Translations under genes and position numbers: made by a program | Source of the DNA: Saccharophagus sp. K07 | GTDB taxonomy: Bacteria > Pseudomonadota > Gammaproteobacteria > Pseudomonadales > Cellvibrionaceae | Assembly (NCBI RefSeq): GCF_014336955.1 | Contig: NZ_QRAI01000004.1 | Coordinates: forward strand, 62,001 to 126,000 | Reading direction: 5' to 3' | DNA length: 64,000 bases | The notes under the pieces: model-generated | What the model was told of the DNA's origin: nothing | The model's input: the letters and a program-made list of their open reading frames with translations, nothing else | Database searches by the model: none | Part shown: in pieces, positions 6,548 to 15,757 of the stretch | Layout of the letters: each line of letters starts with the position of its first letter | Position numbering within the stretch: the first letter of the stretch is position 1

Positions 6548-9106
6548 TTATAAATCCAAAGTCACACCCGCCACAATTTGCCTGCCCTCCCCGCGGTTAA
6601 AGCGCATACCCGCGACTACATCCGAATAATATTCATCGTCCAATAAATTTTTCACGCTGAGCTTGAAAGCCAAAGGCACGCCCGCCAGTTTGGTGAAATA
6701 TTGCAGATTGGCTTCCAGGGTATAAAACGCATAAATGGAAAAATCGTTGCTGTGATTGGCGTAGCGCTGGCCGACATAATGACCACCAATGTTCAGCGAT
6801 AAGGATTTAAACGGCTCGTGATGTAAAAAAAGACTGGCGGTTTGTGGACTGGTGGCTGCTGGTGTATTTCCTCGGTAAGGACCGTAGGTCAATTTATTAT
6901 CCTGCGCGGAAAATGAACCCATAAACTGCGTCCGGAAAGAAATTTGCGCGGTGAAATCCATTTCGATTCCATAGACGCGCTGACCGTATTCCTGCCAGGA
7001 AAATTGCTTGATCGATACTTCGTCGATCCAATAAATATTGTTTTTATTGATGCGATAGGCGGCAAAGCCCGCGAGTATTCGACCATTCCAAAAATGACCT
7101 TTGATACCTGCTTCCCATTGATCGGAGAGTTCGGGCTCATCGATCGGATCGCCCAGAATGGCTTTGGCCTGATTGGAACGCAACCCCTGCGCGTAATTGC
7201 CGAACAACTGAATGTCATCCGTGATTTGATAGTGGAAGCCGGATTGCAGCCGAATTTTTTGCACGGGTTTGAACGACATTTCGGTATCTGTGGCAAAAAT
7301 TTCGCGTGTCGTTTCAATTCGGCTCAAACGCGCACCGCCGGTCAGACTGAATTTGTCGTTGATTTCCAGGGTATTTTGCAAATAAATTCCAAATTCGTCG
7401 GACACTTGCCGATATTCGGATATTTCGAGATTGCCCGTGGGTCTGTCAGGGGAAAATAAAATATTGAATAAATAGACCAGCGAAGGAAAGTTCGACTCCG
7501 TCCAGGTTTGGCCAGATAAGGGCTGGCGACTTTCTATGGTATAGGATTGAAAAATATCCTGGCGATGCCAGTCAGCGCCAAGATGGATATGATTGGGCAA
7601 ACCCAGCAGGGAAAAACTGCCCTCCAGTTCAACGCCCGATTGCATGCCGGTTTCCGAGGATTCTTCATCGTAAATACTGCGCACTGTGCCGAGCGATAAC
7701 AGCGGATCGTAAGGATTCTGCGGATTATTGCGGTATAAAACCGGTATGGCTATCTGGCTGCCCGGAATCAACATCATATAAAGGTTTTGTAATTCTTCCG
7801 ATTTCAGCAGCAGGTCGGATGCAAGATAATCCATGGTGCCGCGTACGCCGCGCCGCTCTTCATCGCGCAGGAAAAATTTACCTTTTAAACGCCAGCCGGA
7901 ATCTTCCGCATCTCCAGGAAAAAATCGTATGGCGTTGATATGGAAAAGATGCCGATCGGCGGAAAAATATGGAGTCGCATAGCGGGCCATTTGATCGAAA
8001 TTGGCGCCGGGAAAATTGTCTTCGGGAACAGGTATCAAAACCTGAAAATCGTCTACCGCTCGTTGTTCGGTCTGCTGAAATTCGTAGCCTATATCGACCA
8101 GGCTTTGATTATCGATTTGCCATTGCAGAACCGGTGCGAATAGGCGTTGTTGCAAATCATTGATGTCCGCCGCTTCAGCGCGCTGAAAATTGACAAGATT
8201 GGCGCGGAAGCGAAATTTATCGTCGAGCAAATGATTGCTGATATCGGCGGAGAATTTTTCCCAACCGTTATTGCCAACAGAAAAATTGAGTTGCGTCAAA
8301 GGTTCATCGAGCGGCCTTTTTCTCACCAGATTGATCATGCCCCCTGGTTCTCCCTGGCCGTAGCGAATGGTTGAAGGGCCTTTTAACACTTCTGCGTGTT
8401 CAATATTGTCCGGCAAAAAACGTCCGCCAGTGCTGTTTTCCACGCGCAAGCCGTCGACATAGACCGCATGCCGCGGAAATCCGCGCATATAAAAGTCGTC
8501 GTTGCTATCGCTGCGTCCATCGGCCGGGGTGATGCCGCTGCCATTTTTGAGCAGGTCGGAAATATCCAGCGGCATTTGATCCTGAATTAACTGCGATGGC
8601 AAAACCGTGTGAAAACGCGAATTGTCGTAAACCACTGAACCATTTTGCAGTTGGCTGTTGGTCAAGGTGTTGTAGCGATAGGGATAGGAGGGTGCGTAAA
8701 CCAAAACTTCTTCAATGCGAGTGTTATTTTCCGCTGCGACATTTGCACCAGGTTCTGGTGCGGGTTGCGTATCCTCGCGGGGGAAAATTCGGAAGGAATT
8801 GGTCGCGTCGTCGTAGCGAAAATCCAGCGGCGCCTTGGCAAGCAATTTTTGCAGCGCCTGCTGTGGCGTATGCGGGCCAATAATAGGCGTGGAATTATAG
8901 CCATCCAACCATTTTTGATTGACCACCACCGTCACCTCGGCCTGCAGTGCGAGTTCGATTAAACCCGTCTGCAACGGCTGACCGGGTAAATCGAAATGGC
9001 GGTAGCTGGTGGGTGCTTCTGCGCAGGCGAATGAAGGGCAAAACAGTGCGGCGCACAGCAGCTTGGGGCGGAGCGCAAAAGCACGCCCGCGAATATTCCG
9101 TGACAT
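6548..9106 (-). CDS. TonB-dependent siderophore receptor with N-terminal signalling (STN) domain
   Basis: 852 residues. After a signal peptide comes an STN domain (about residues 30-115: FDLPGQPLQTGLIELALQAE, then APLDFRYDD), which binds the periplasmic part of a FecR regulator. The plug (about 130-290, including VLKGPSTIRYGQGEPGGMIN) and a 22-strand barrel follow, ending in a C-terminal aromatic-like strand (IVAGVTLDL). This is the FpvA/FecA class that imports a ferric siderophore and signals its presence. It lies 24 bases after fecR and is the third gene of the sigma/FecR/receptor operon. The ligand cannot be deduced. Confidence 0.9.
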   Translation of the reverse strand: MSRNIRGRAFALRPKLLCAALFCPSFACAEAPTSYRHFDLPGQPLQTGLIELALQAEVTVVVNQKWLDGYNSTPIIGPHTPQQALQKLLAKAPLDFRYDDATNSFRIFPREDTQPAPEPGANVAAENNTRIEEVLVYAPSYPYRYNTLTNSQLQNGSVVYDNSRFHTVLPSQLIQDQMPLDISDLLKNGSGITPADGRSDSNDDFYMRGFPRHAVYVDGLRVENSTGGRFLPDNIEHAEVLKGPSTIRYGQGEPGGMINLVRKRPLDEPLTQLNFSVGNNGWEKFSADISNHLLDDKFRFRANLVNFQRAEAADINDLQQRLFAPVLQWQIDNQSLVDIGYEFQQTEQRAVDDFQVLIPVPEDNFPGANFDQMARYATPYFSADRHLFHINAIRFFPGDAEDSGWRLKGKFFLRDEERRGVRGTMDYLASDLLLKSEELQNLYMMLIPGSQIAIPVLYRNNPQNPYDPLLSLGTVRSIYDEESSETGMQSGVELEGSFSLLGLPNHIHLGADWHRQDIFQSYTIESRQPLSGQTWTESNFPSLVYLFNILFSPDRPTGNLEISEYRQVSDEFGIYLQNTLEINDKFSLTGGARLSRIETTREIFATDTEMSFKPVQKIRLQSGFHYQITDDIQLFGNYAQGLRSNQAKAILGDPIDEPELSDQWEAGIKGHFWNGRILAGFAAYRINKNNIYWIDEVSIKQFSWQEYGQRVYGIEMDFTAQISFRTQFMGSFSAQDNKLTYGPYRGNTPAATSPQTASLFLHHEPFKSLSLNIGGHYVGQRYANHSNDFSIYAFYTLEANLQYFTKLAGVPLAFKLSVKNLLDDEYYSDVVAGMRFNRGEGRQIVAGVTLDL

Positions 9107-9130
9107 AACCAGTACTCAATTTATTTTTAT

Positions 9131-10105
9131 TTATTCCGCTGCGCGCAAAATCAGAGTTGCATCGTCCTGTGGATCGGGCTCGACCTTGAGCCCCAATGCG
9201 GCGGCAAGCGCTTGTGCGGTGGCGTTGGCATCTTGCAGTTGTAGCACAGCGCTGACTTGCAGGTCGCTCAAGGCGTGATCGGCAACCACAATGCGAAGGG
9301 ATAAATAGCGATTCAGGTCTTCCACGACCTTTTGCAGAGATTCACCGCGATAAATCAATTGTCGCTGGCGCCAGGCGAGCGCGGCCTGGGCGTCAATGGG
9401 GAGGGCTGCGGCACCGGGCAGTGCATTGCGCAGGGTAAGTTGTTGATTCGCCGTTAAGGTGATAGCGGGCTCAAAGCGGGCGTCCTCATCCAGAGGGTTT
9501 TGCGACAGGCCAACTTTGCCTTCCAGAACGGTGACGATCGAATCCGTGCCGGTGGCGCGCACGGAAAATTGCGTGCCCAGAACGCGTACGGTGCCGTCGT
9601 TGGTGTGGACATCAAAAGGGCGCTTGGGATCGGAGAAAACCTCAAAAAACGCTTCCCCTCGCAGCAAATACACTAGGCGGCGTTTGGCGTGCAGCTCCAC
9701 CAGCACTTCGCTATCGGTGTTAAGGACCAGACGGGAGCCATCTGACAGCAGCAATCCCCGCTGCTCGCCCACCAGCGTTTGTGCGTTGAGATATTCCGGC
9801 TCAGGCGCGCGCAGGAAAAATAACATGGCAACCAACGCGATGCAGGTGACGGCCAACCCCAGGGACCAGATTACATTGCTATGACGCTCGGGTTTGATGT
9901 TCTCGACATAGCGCAGAACCTCGCCTCTCCGCCACAGATCTTCGGCTTTGATATACGCGGCCTGGTGCAGAGGTGAGGCGTTCAGCCAGGCAAAAAAGGA
10001 ATCCTTCTCCGACTCGCCGAGATCGGGAGAATTAAGACGTACCAGCCAGCGGATAGCAGCCTGTTCGGCTTGTTCGGCTTCGCGCGATCGCTTTGGTCGG
10101 ATCAT
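9131..10105 (-). CDS. FecR-type anti-sigma regulator
   Basis: 324 residues: a cytoplasmic DUF4880-like N-terminus (AIRWLVRLNSPDLGESEKDS), one transmembrane helix at about 80-100 (GLAVTCIALVAMLFFL), and the periplasmic FecR domain (QRGLLLSDGSRLVLNTDSEV, LRGEAFFEV, FDVHTNDGTVRVLGTQFSV). A C-terminal STN-like segment follows (about 250-320: YRGESLQKVVEDLNRYL). It should relay siderophore occupancy from the receptor to the ECF sigma factor encoded just upstream (61-base gap). The adjacent receptor has the matching STN domain. Confidence 0.9.
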   Translation of the reverse strand: MIRPKRSREAEQAEQAAIRWLVRLNSPDLGESEKDSFFAWLNASPLHQAAYIKAEDLWRRGEVLRYVENIKPERHSNVIWSLGLAVTCIALVAMLFFLRAPEPEYLNAQTLVGEQRGLLLSDGSRLVLNTDSEVLVELHAKRRLVYLLRGEAFFEVFSDPKRPFDVHTNDGTVRVLGTQFSVRATGTDSIVTVLEGKVGLSQNPLDEDARFEPAITLTANQQLTLRNALPGAAALPIDAQAALAWRQRQLIYRGESLQKVVEDLNRYLSLRIVVADHALSDLQVSAVLQLQDANATAQALAAALGLKVEPDPQDDATLILRAAE

Positions 10106-10166
10106 GAGATATTGGCCACGTAAAGTTCGCTAAAAGACATGACACCGCACACGCGGCTCACCTCCA

Positions 10167-10676
10167 TCAAGCAGAGAAATCTTCTCGCAATGCTTCTCGC
10201 AAATACTGCAGCGCTTTAATCATATGCTTTTCCACGGTGCTGACGGGAATGCCCAATTCTTCGCTGATTTCGCGATAGGTTTTGTCTTCCATACGACTCA
10301 ATAAAAAAGTGCGCCGGTATTTTGGGGAAAGCCCGTGCAGCACCTGCCGCAGTTTTTCCAAGTCCCGCTGTGACGAATAAGCGCGGTGTGGTGACGCGGC
10401 ATCATCCGCTTCTTCCTCGTGCTCTTGAGTTGCAACATAGTGATTGTGATGGTGCTGTTTGCGAATGCGGTTGAGCGCGAGATTGCAAGCGGTTTGATAT
10501 AGATAGGCTTTGGGGTTGTCGAGCTGGGCGGTATCCACCGAGCGCAGAACATTATGGAAGGCATCTTGGACTATGTCTTCAGCATCGTGGTGGGCATCAA
10601 ATCGATGGGCAATAAACCTTTGCAAGTCTTTTTGATAACGCTCGAAAAGGGATTGAAGGTGATAGCGCTTGTTCAT
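10167..10676 (-). CDS. FecI-like ECF sigma factor
   Basis: 169 residues from the ATG at 10676; a longer frame runs to 11027 but the extra part has no sigma-factor character. Region 2: FIAHRFDAHHDAEDIVQDAFHNV with LYQTACNLALNRIRK. Region 4: LSPKYRRTFLLSRMEDKTYREI, then ELGIPVSTVEKHM. A histidine-rich linker (QHHHNHY) joins them. This is the iron-starvation FecI family, which directs RNA polymerase to the receptor operon when released by FecR. It heads the sigma-FecR-receptor operon. Confidence 0.9.
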   Translation of the reverse strand: MNKRYHLQSLFERYQKDLQRFIAHRFDAHHDAEDIVQDAFHNVLRSVDTAQLDNPKAYLYQTACNLALNRIRKQHHHNHYVATQEHEEEADDAASPHRAYSSQRDLEKLRQVLHGLSPKYRRTFLLSRMEDKTYREISEELGIPVSTVEKHMIKALQYLREALREDFSA

Positions 10677-10777
10677 ACTGCTCAGGGTTTGCCCATCTGG
10701 CGTGCGGCAGCATCGTAGCAGGTGCCACAGAAGGCAAACAAGCGCGTGGCGAAACGGCGATCCAGGATGTGACGCTG

Positions 10778-10987
10778 TTATGTGTGATTGTGCGTCAGCA
10801 CGGCCAGAAACGGCGCTGTGGGTTTGTCGATCCAGTGGGAGTTGGCGACACCGGCGATGGTGAAGCCGAGTAGGACCAGAACGATTAACGCGGATCGGGC
10901 GATGGATTTGTGGGGGCGTCGATAAATAGCCGGTTCTGGTTGCAGTAACAAATGTTTGGGTATGCGGCGAGGTTTTTGAAAACACAT
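10778..10987 (-). CDS. Small single-pass membrane protein
   Basis: 69 residues from the ATG at 10987, which has a good ribosome site (AGGA, 7 bases upstream); a GTG 15 bases earlier is in frame. A basic N-terminus (KPRRIPKHLL, RRPHKSIAR) precedes one transmembrane helix (ALIVLVLLGFTIAGVA), then a short tail ending in LTHNHT. It lies 101 bases upstream of the sigma gene in the same direction, so it may be the leader gene of the siderophore operon. No family was recognised. Confidence 0.45.
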   Translation of the reverse strand: MCFQKPRRIPKHLLLQPEPAIYRRPHKSIARSALIVLVLLGFTIAGVANSHWIDKPTAPFLAVLTHNHT

Positions 10988-11010
10988 AAAACAATCCTGC
11001 ACGGTCAGTG

Positions 11011-11040
11011 GATTTGCTTAACAGCATTGCAAAGCAAATC
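11011..11040. repeat. 9-bp inverted repeat upstream of the siderophore operon
   Basis: GATTTGCTT and AAGCAAATC are exact complements separated by 12 bases, 24 bases upstream of the small membrane gene. It could be an operator or an RNA hairpin. It does not fit the 9-1-9 Fur box. Confidence 0.35.
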
Positions 11041-11103
11041 GGTGGTGCCAGTGCAGGAACTGGGCAATGGCCAGATCAATTGTGGCGAATTGTGTTCCTG
11101 GCC

Positions 11104-11574
11104 CTAGCTCTCATAAGCGTTGATCAACGTCTCCAGATCAATTCGCTGCATACGCATCAGCGCTGTCATCATGCGGGCAATCCGCTCTTTTTCCCCTTTG
11201 GTCAAAAGTGTCATCAGCTGTTGTGGCACCAGTTGCCAGGACACGCCAAACCGATCTTTCAACCATCCGCACTGCTCCGGTTTGCCACCGTCGCAGAGTT
11301 TGTCCCAATAAAAATCAATTTCCTGTTGCGTGGTGCAGGTAATCACAAAGGAAATGGCGGGGGAAAAACTGAAAAAAGGACCGCCGTTCAAAGCGGTGAA
11401 TTCGCTGTTGTTAAGTTCGAAGGTGATGGTCATAACACTGCCGGCGGGAGCTGGCGCGCCTTCACCGTAGTAGGTTGTACTGAGAATGCGCCCGCGGGGA
11501 AAAACCGACAGATAAAACCGCACTGCCTCTTCCGCATTATTGTTAAACCAGAGACACGGGGTTATAGGCTGCAT
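11104..11574 (-). CDS. PhnB-like VOC-superfamily protein
   Basis: 156 residues from the ATG at 11574, preceded by GAGAGG at 7 bases; the ATG at 11604 is less likely. It matches the 3-demethylubiquinone-9 3-methyltransferase/PhnB family of the glyoxalase-bleomycin resistance fold: ITPCLWFNNNAEEAVRFY, SVFPRGRI, then FTALNGGPFFSFSPAISF and FGVSWQLVPQ. Members are small homodimeric enzymes or binding proteins, mostly of unknown substrate. It stands alone between hairpins, so context gives no function. Confidence 0.8.
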   Translation of the reverse strand: MQPITPCLWFNNNAEEAVRFYLSVFPRGRILSTTYYGEGAPAPAGSVMTITFELNNSEFTALNGGPFFSFSPAISFVITCTTQQEIDFYWDKLCDGGKPEQCGWLKDRFGVSWQLVPQQLMTLLTKGEKERIARMMTALMRMQRIDLETLINAYES

Positions 11575-11642
11575 GGCATGGCCTCTCAAAGTGGTGATGT
11601 ACACCTTAGTCGCTTAGAGAGGCGGTAAATCGACAGGAGGAA

Positions 11643-11663
11643 GCTCGCGGCCAAGCCGCGAGC
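11643..11663 (-). terminator. Strong hairpin downstream of the DUF2167 gene
   Basis: Perfect 9-base-pair GC-rich stem (GCTCGCGGC / GCCGCGAGC) with a three-base loop, 11 bases beyond the DUF2167 stop. There is no clear T tract, so it may be an RNA-stabilising or weak termination hairpin. Confidence 0.4.
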
Positions 11664-11673
11664 GGAGGGCTGA

Positions 11674-12603
11674 TCAGGAGTTTTTGGCTTTGCCTTTGAA
11701 GATTAATTTGCGTCCCAAAATGCCCAGGCCAATGAGGATGTAAACGCCGAATTTTTTCAGAAACACTAGCGCCAGTGCGAGGAATCCGGTTTTTGCCAGA
11801 ACTTTGCCGGCGACCAGGGCGCCGAGTCCGTAGGCGGCAACTTTATCGAGATCCGGATTGAAGTCCGCATAACGCGAGCCTTGATCAAATTCCGCCATGG
11901 CCAGCACCGCATCCAGGTTCTGATCGATCACCGCTTTTTGTTCCATACCGGCGATAAAGTTGAGTACCAGCACGCCTTTGCGGCCCAATACCCGGATGTT
12001 GTAGTTCAAGGTGTTTTCGCCCATGTCGCCGAATTTCAATTCCTTGGCCCAGTGCAGTTTGTGGGTGGCTTTATCGTAAAACGGCGGAGATGCCCAGCCG
12101 ACCAATTCGATAGGCTCATAACCCGCCTTCACCCGCTCTTTGCTGGCTTCTGCAGTGTCGGCTTTCATTTGTTTGAGAAGTTCCTGGTAATCGAGACTGT
12201 CGGCATCATCATCGGAGACGTAACCGTCTTGTTCGTATTCAATGGTGACCGCCCAGGATTCCGCCTCGAAAGGCGTGACATCGGCCGGCATCAGCATGCC
12301 CAGGGTATCCTGCCCCGGTGGGTTGCCCCACACTTCCACCAGCACTTTTTCCGCATCTTCCGCGTTTAAGTAATAGAAACCCTCGGGTACATGCAAAGTG
12401 GCGCCCGCCTCCGGCAGTTTGATCTCGCCGGTCTGGCGCTTCAGTGACGACCACAGGTTCATGGCCCACAGGAGAAATTGGTCGTCTTCGGTCATAGCCG
12501 CAGTGGTGTCTTCTTCGCTGAGTTGATCCGCTTGCGGAAATTCCGCGCGGGCTGTCGCGGTGACGGTGAGCAGAAGCAGGGTGAGTAAGAGGCGAAGTGT
12601 CAT
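11674..12603 (-). CDS. DUF2167 membrane protein
   Basis: 309 residues from the ATG at 12603, which has AAGGA 7 bases upstream; a longer frame begins at 12654. The signal peptide (LRLLLTLLLLTVTATARA) precedes the DUF2167 domain, with LHVPEGFYYLNAEDAEKVL, the WGNPP motif, and GWASPPFYDKATHKLHWAKE. Two C-terminal hydrophobic helices (about 255-275 and 277-295) end in a basic tail. Members are predicted inner-membrane proteins with a periplasmic domain and no established function. Single gene. Confidence 0.85.
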   Translation of the reverse strand: MTLRLLLTLLLLTVTATARAEFPQADQLSEEDTTAAMTEDDQFLLWAMNLWSSLKRQTGEIKLPEAGATLHVPEGFYYLNAEDAEKVLVEVWGNPPGQDTLGMLMPADVTPFEAESWAVTIEYEQDGYVSDDDADSLDYQELLKQMKADTAEASKERVKAGYEPIELVGWASPPFYDKATHKLHWAKELKFGDMGENTLNYNIRVLGRKGVLVLNFIAGMEQKAVIDQNLDAVLAMAEFDQGSRYADFNPDLDKVAAYGLGALVAGKVLAKTGFLALALVFLKKFGVYILIGLGILGRKLIFKGKAKNS

Positions 12604-12793
12604 GTGCCGTTCCTTATGTGTTGGCCGAGGGCGTGCGACCTTAGGGTGTAGCAATAAGGTCAGTTATTAACCGTAGATGCGATGGAGGGGCTGCAAATGA
12701 AGAAGATGGAATGCCTTCCCTGGAGTCGTCGCGTAAAAGGTCTGGTGAAATTATAGACGGAGGACAGATCTGTCAATTGTGCCCGGCGCCAGG

Positions 12794-14416
12794 TCAAGAC
12801 CGGCTGCGGCGCATCATCAGAATCACGGGAATAATCGAAACCAGCACCAGCGTCAGCGCTGGCAGCGCCGCCCTCTGCCATTCGCCCTCGGAAGTCATCT
12901 CAAATACCCGCACCGAAAGCGTATCCCAGCCGAAGGGGCGCAGCAGCAGGGTGGCAGGCATTTCTTTCATCACATCCACCAGCACCAGTATCAGCGCGGT
13001 CATCAAACTGGGGGTGAGCATCGGCAGGTACAGCCGCCGAATCACCTGCCATTGGCTATGGCCGAGGCTCTGCGCTGCTTCTTGCAGTTGCGGGCGAATG
13101 CGTTCCAAGCCGGATTGCACAGGGCCGAGGCCGACGGAAAAAAAGCGAATGACATAGGCGACGATCAACGCTGCTACGCTGCCCAGCAGAATTTGCCCCG
13201 CCACCTGGCCATTTGGCAGAAAGTGGCGCAACAGCGGCCAGAGCACTTCGCGATCCAGCAGGGTAAACACCATCATCACCCCTACCGCCAACACCGAACC
13301 GGGCAGCGCATATCCCAGAGAGGTCAAACGAATCACATGGGCGATCCAGCGGGAGGGGCTTAAGCGCTGGCCAAAGGCGACCAGCAGCGCCATCAGCGCC
13401 ACCAACGCGGCGCTGATGGCGCCGAGCAGGAAGGTGTGTTTCATCAATTGGAAAAAGCGGGCGTCTAAGCCGGCAAAACCGGTTTTGACCACCCACAGCG
13501 CCAACTGGCAGAAGGGCACCACAAACGCCAGCAGCAATATCAAGGCGCAATAACAACAGGCGAACCAGCCGCGCCAGCCTGCCAGGCGAATGCGTTCGTG
13601 GCGTTTATGGTTTTGCTGATGAACCCGTCCCCGCCCGCGCGCCTGCTGTTCCACCACCAGCGCCAGAGCGACAAACATCAACAACAGGCTGGCCAACTGC
13701 GCCGCCGCCTGCAGGTTGAAAAAGCCAAACCAGGATTTGTAGATCGCGGTGGTGAAGGTGTCGTAATTGAACACGGCGACCGCGCCGAAATCCGCCAGGG
13801 CTTCCATCAGCGCCAGAGCCGTTCCCGCCACTATGGCCGGCCGCGCCATAGGCAGCACCACACGGAAGAAACTCGCCCAGGGGCTGAGTCCCAGAGAGCG
13901 GGCGGCGTCGGTCAGGCTACGCCCCTGCTGCAAAAATGCGCTGCGGGCGAGCATATAGACGTAGGGATAGAGTACCGCGCCCATCACCAGAATCACCCCG
14001 AGCGGGCTGCGGATGTCCGGATACCAGGCTTGCGGGCCAAAGAGCGAGCGCCACAGGGTCAATACCGGCCCGCTATAACTCATCAGGCCGAGGGCGACAA
14101 AGGCGACGACATAGGTGGGAATGGCCAGCGGCAGTACTAGCGCCCAGTCCAGCCAGCGGCGGCCAGGAAATTCGCACACGGCGGTCAGCCAGGCCAGGCT
14201 GACGCCGATCAACATCACCATCACGCCGACACCGAGCATCAGCATCAGAGTATTGTTCAGCAGGCGGGCGAGGCCAGTGGCGATCAGGTGCTGCCAGACA
14301 TCCACCTGGGCGGATTGCCAGCTGAAAAAAATCACTAGCACCGGCATCAGCACCAGTCCGGCCATCAGCCAGATAGGCAGCTGCCACCAGCGGCTATGCA
14401 GCGACACGGAGGACAT
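12794..14416 (-). CDS. fbpB: Ferric-iron ABC transporter permease (FbpB-type, duplicated)
   Basis: 540 residues with about twelve transmembrane helices in two homologous halves. Each half has the EAA loop that contacts the ATPase: LTDAARSLGLSPWASFF and LQEAAQSLGHSQWQVIRRL. This is the fused binding-protein-dependent permease of the SfuB/FbpB family, which moves Fe(III) across the inner membrane. It lies 48 bases downstream of the binding lipoprotein. No ATPase gene (fbpC) is in the window, so the energising subunit must be encoded elsewhere. Confidence 0.88.
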   Translation of the reverse strand: MSSVSLHSRWWQLPIWLMAGLVLMPVLVIFFSWQSAQVDVWQHLIATGLARLLNNTLMLMLGVGVMVMLIGVSLAWLTAVCEFPGRRWLDWALVLPLAIPTYVVAFVALGLMSYSGPVLTLWRSLFGPQAWYPDIRSPLGVILVMGAVLYPYVYMLARSAFLQQGRSLTDAARSLGLSPWASFFRVVLPMARPAIVAGTALALMEALADFGAVAVFNYDTFTTAIYKSWFGFFNLQAAAQLASLLLMFVALALVVEQQARGRGRVHQQNHKRHERIRLAGWRGWFACCYCALILLLAFVVPFCQLALWVVKTGFAGLDARFFQLMKHTFLLGAISAALVALMALLVAFGQRLSPSRWIAHVIRLTSLGYALPGSVLAVGVMMVFTLLDREVLWPLLRHFLPNGQVAGQILLGSVAALIVAYVIRFFSVGLGPVQSGLERIRPQLQEAAQSLGHSQWQVIRRLYLPMLTPSLMTALILVLVDVMKEMPATLLLRPFGWDTLSVRVFEMTSEGEWQRAALPALTLVLVSIIPVILMMRRSRS

Positions 14417-14464
14417 TTGCAGAATCAGCGCCGCAGCATCGAGGAAAGGCGGTCATTCATGCAA

Positions 14465-15499
14465 TCAACGATAACCCGCGCGATCCATCAATTTCACGGC
14501 ATCGGCCTGCAGGTAACCGGTGGCTTCGACATTGACCAGGTCGCCGTAGAACTCACCCCAGGCCTGGACCAGAGGGGACGGTTTCACTTTTGGGTTGACC
14601 GGGTATTCCTCATTGGCTTCAGCAAACATGTACTGGGCTTCTTCCTGGGACAGCCACTCCAACAGCTTTTGCGCTTCTTCCGGATGCTTGGCGTGTTTGG
14701 TGATGCCCGCACCGGAAATGTTCACATGCACGCCCCGGTCAGCCTGGTTGGGCCAGAAAACCGCTAGGGGGATAGAGGGATTTTCCTTCTGCATACGGCC
14801 AAAATAGTAAGTGTTTACTATGGCCAGGTCGCACTGGCCAGCAATAACGGCTTCCAGGGCGAGGGTATCGTTGGAGTAGGGGTCGGTGGCGAGATTGTCG
14901 ACCCAGCCGCGGATCACTTTTTCCGTCTGCTCTTCACCCAGGGTATTGATCATAGTGGCGACCAGACTCTGGTTATAGACCTTTTTGGAGGTGCGCAGAC
15001 ACAGGCGGCCCTTCCATTTGGGATCGGCCAGGTCTTCGTAAGTAGAGAGTTCTTCCGGCTTCACGCGCTCGGTGGAATAGACGATGGTGCGAGCGCGGGC
15101 GGACAGGCCGAACCACTGGTTGTTGCTCGCCTGCAGGTGGTTGGGAATATTGGCTTCCAGAATGGGGGAATCGATGGAGCGCAGCAGGCCTTTTTGCGCG
15201 GCGTGCCACAGGTTGCCGGCGTCCACCGTGATCAACATATCCGCCGGGGTGGCTTCGCCTTCATTCTCCAGGCGCGCGATCAGAGGACCGGCGCCGTCAG
15301 TAATAAAGCGGATATTGACGCCGGTTTCTTTGGTGTAGAGGTCAAACAGCGGCTTGATCAAGTGCTCAACGCGTTCGGAGTAAACCGTAATCTCAGGCTT
15401 TTTGGCGGCGGGACTGGCTGTTTCTTTTTTGTCTGTGCATCCGCTCAGTGCCAAAACAACGCTGGCGGTAACGGCTGCTGCCGTGCCCAAAAATCTCAT
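14465..15499 (-). CDS. fbpA: Ferric-iron ABC transporter substrate-binding lipoprotein (FbpA/FutA family)
   Basis: 344 residues from the ATG at 15499 (GGGGGT upstream); the frame extends to 15565 without a better start. The signal peptide ends in the lipobox LSGC. The mature protein begins PEITVYSERVEHLIKPLFDLY, with DMLITVDAGNLWHAAQKGLL in the middle and NTYYFGRMQ, whose paired tyrosines are the usual Fe(III) ligands of this transferrin-like family. FWPNQADRGVHVNISG is also conserved. First gene of the iron-uptake pair; a probable Fur box lies 34 bases upstream. Confidence 0.9.
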   Translation of the reverse strand: MRFLGTAAAVTASVVLALSGCTDKKETASPAAKKPEITVYSERVEHLIKPLFDLYTKETGVNIRFITDGAGPLIARLENEGEATPADMLITVDAGNLWHAAQKGLLRSIDSPILEANIPNHLQASNNQWFGLSARARTIVYSTERVKPEELSTYEDLADPKWKGRLCLRTSKKVYNQSLVATMINTLGEEQTEKVIRGWVDNLATDPYSNDTLALEAVIAGQCDLAIVNTYYFGRMQKENPSIPLAVFWPNQADRGVHVNISGAGITKHAKHPEEAQKLLEWLSQEEAQYMFAEANEEYPVNPKVKPSPLVQAWGEFYGDLVNVEATGYLQADAVKLMDRAGYR

Positions 15500-15532
15500 G
15501 ATTAACCCCCAAGAAAACGCGACACAAAATAT

Positions 15533-15551
15533 GCAAATAGTAACCATTTGC
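15533..15551 (-). promoter_or_regulatory. Probable Fur box upstream of fbpA
   Basis: The 19-base site GCAAATAGTAACCATTTGC is a 9-1-9 inverted repeat with one imperfect pair. By eye it agrees with the classical Fur consensus GATAATGATAATCATTATC at 12 of 19 positions. It sits 34 bases before the fbpA start codon, where an iron-repressed operator is expected. Confidence 0.7.
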
Positions 15552-15757
15552 AACAAGCGCTGCAAACCGGCTGGTGTGATGCTGTTCAGAAGCTGCGTTG
15601 TACCGGCACAGAATAAAGTGGGCTAGCGCGGAGATGAAATCCATTTCGCTGCTCTAACTTCTTGTTGGTTCAAACCTTTTATCTGACTCGCGAGTGAATG
15701 GCTTAGAATGGCGGTCCTTTTTGCCCCTACCTTCCTCTCCATGGAGAACCCAGGCGT

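Noticed and set aside
10677..11027. 117-residue N-terminal extension of the sigma factor
   Set aside because: No resemblance to sigma regions and it overlaps the small membrane ORF in another frame; the normal family length starts at 10676.
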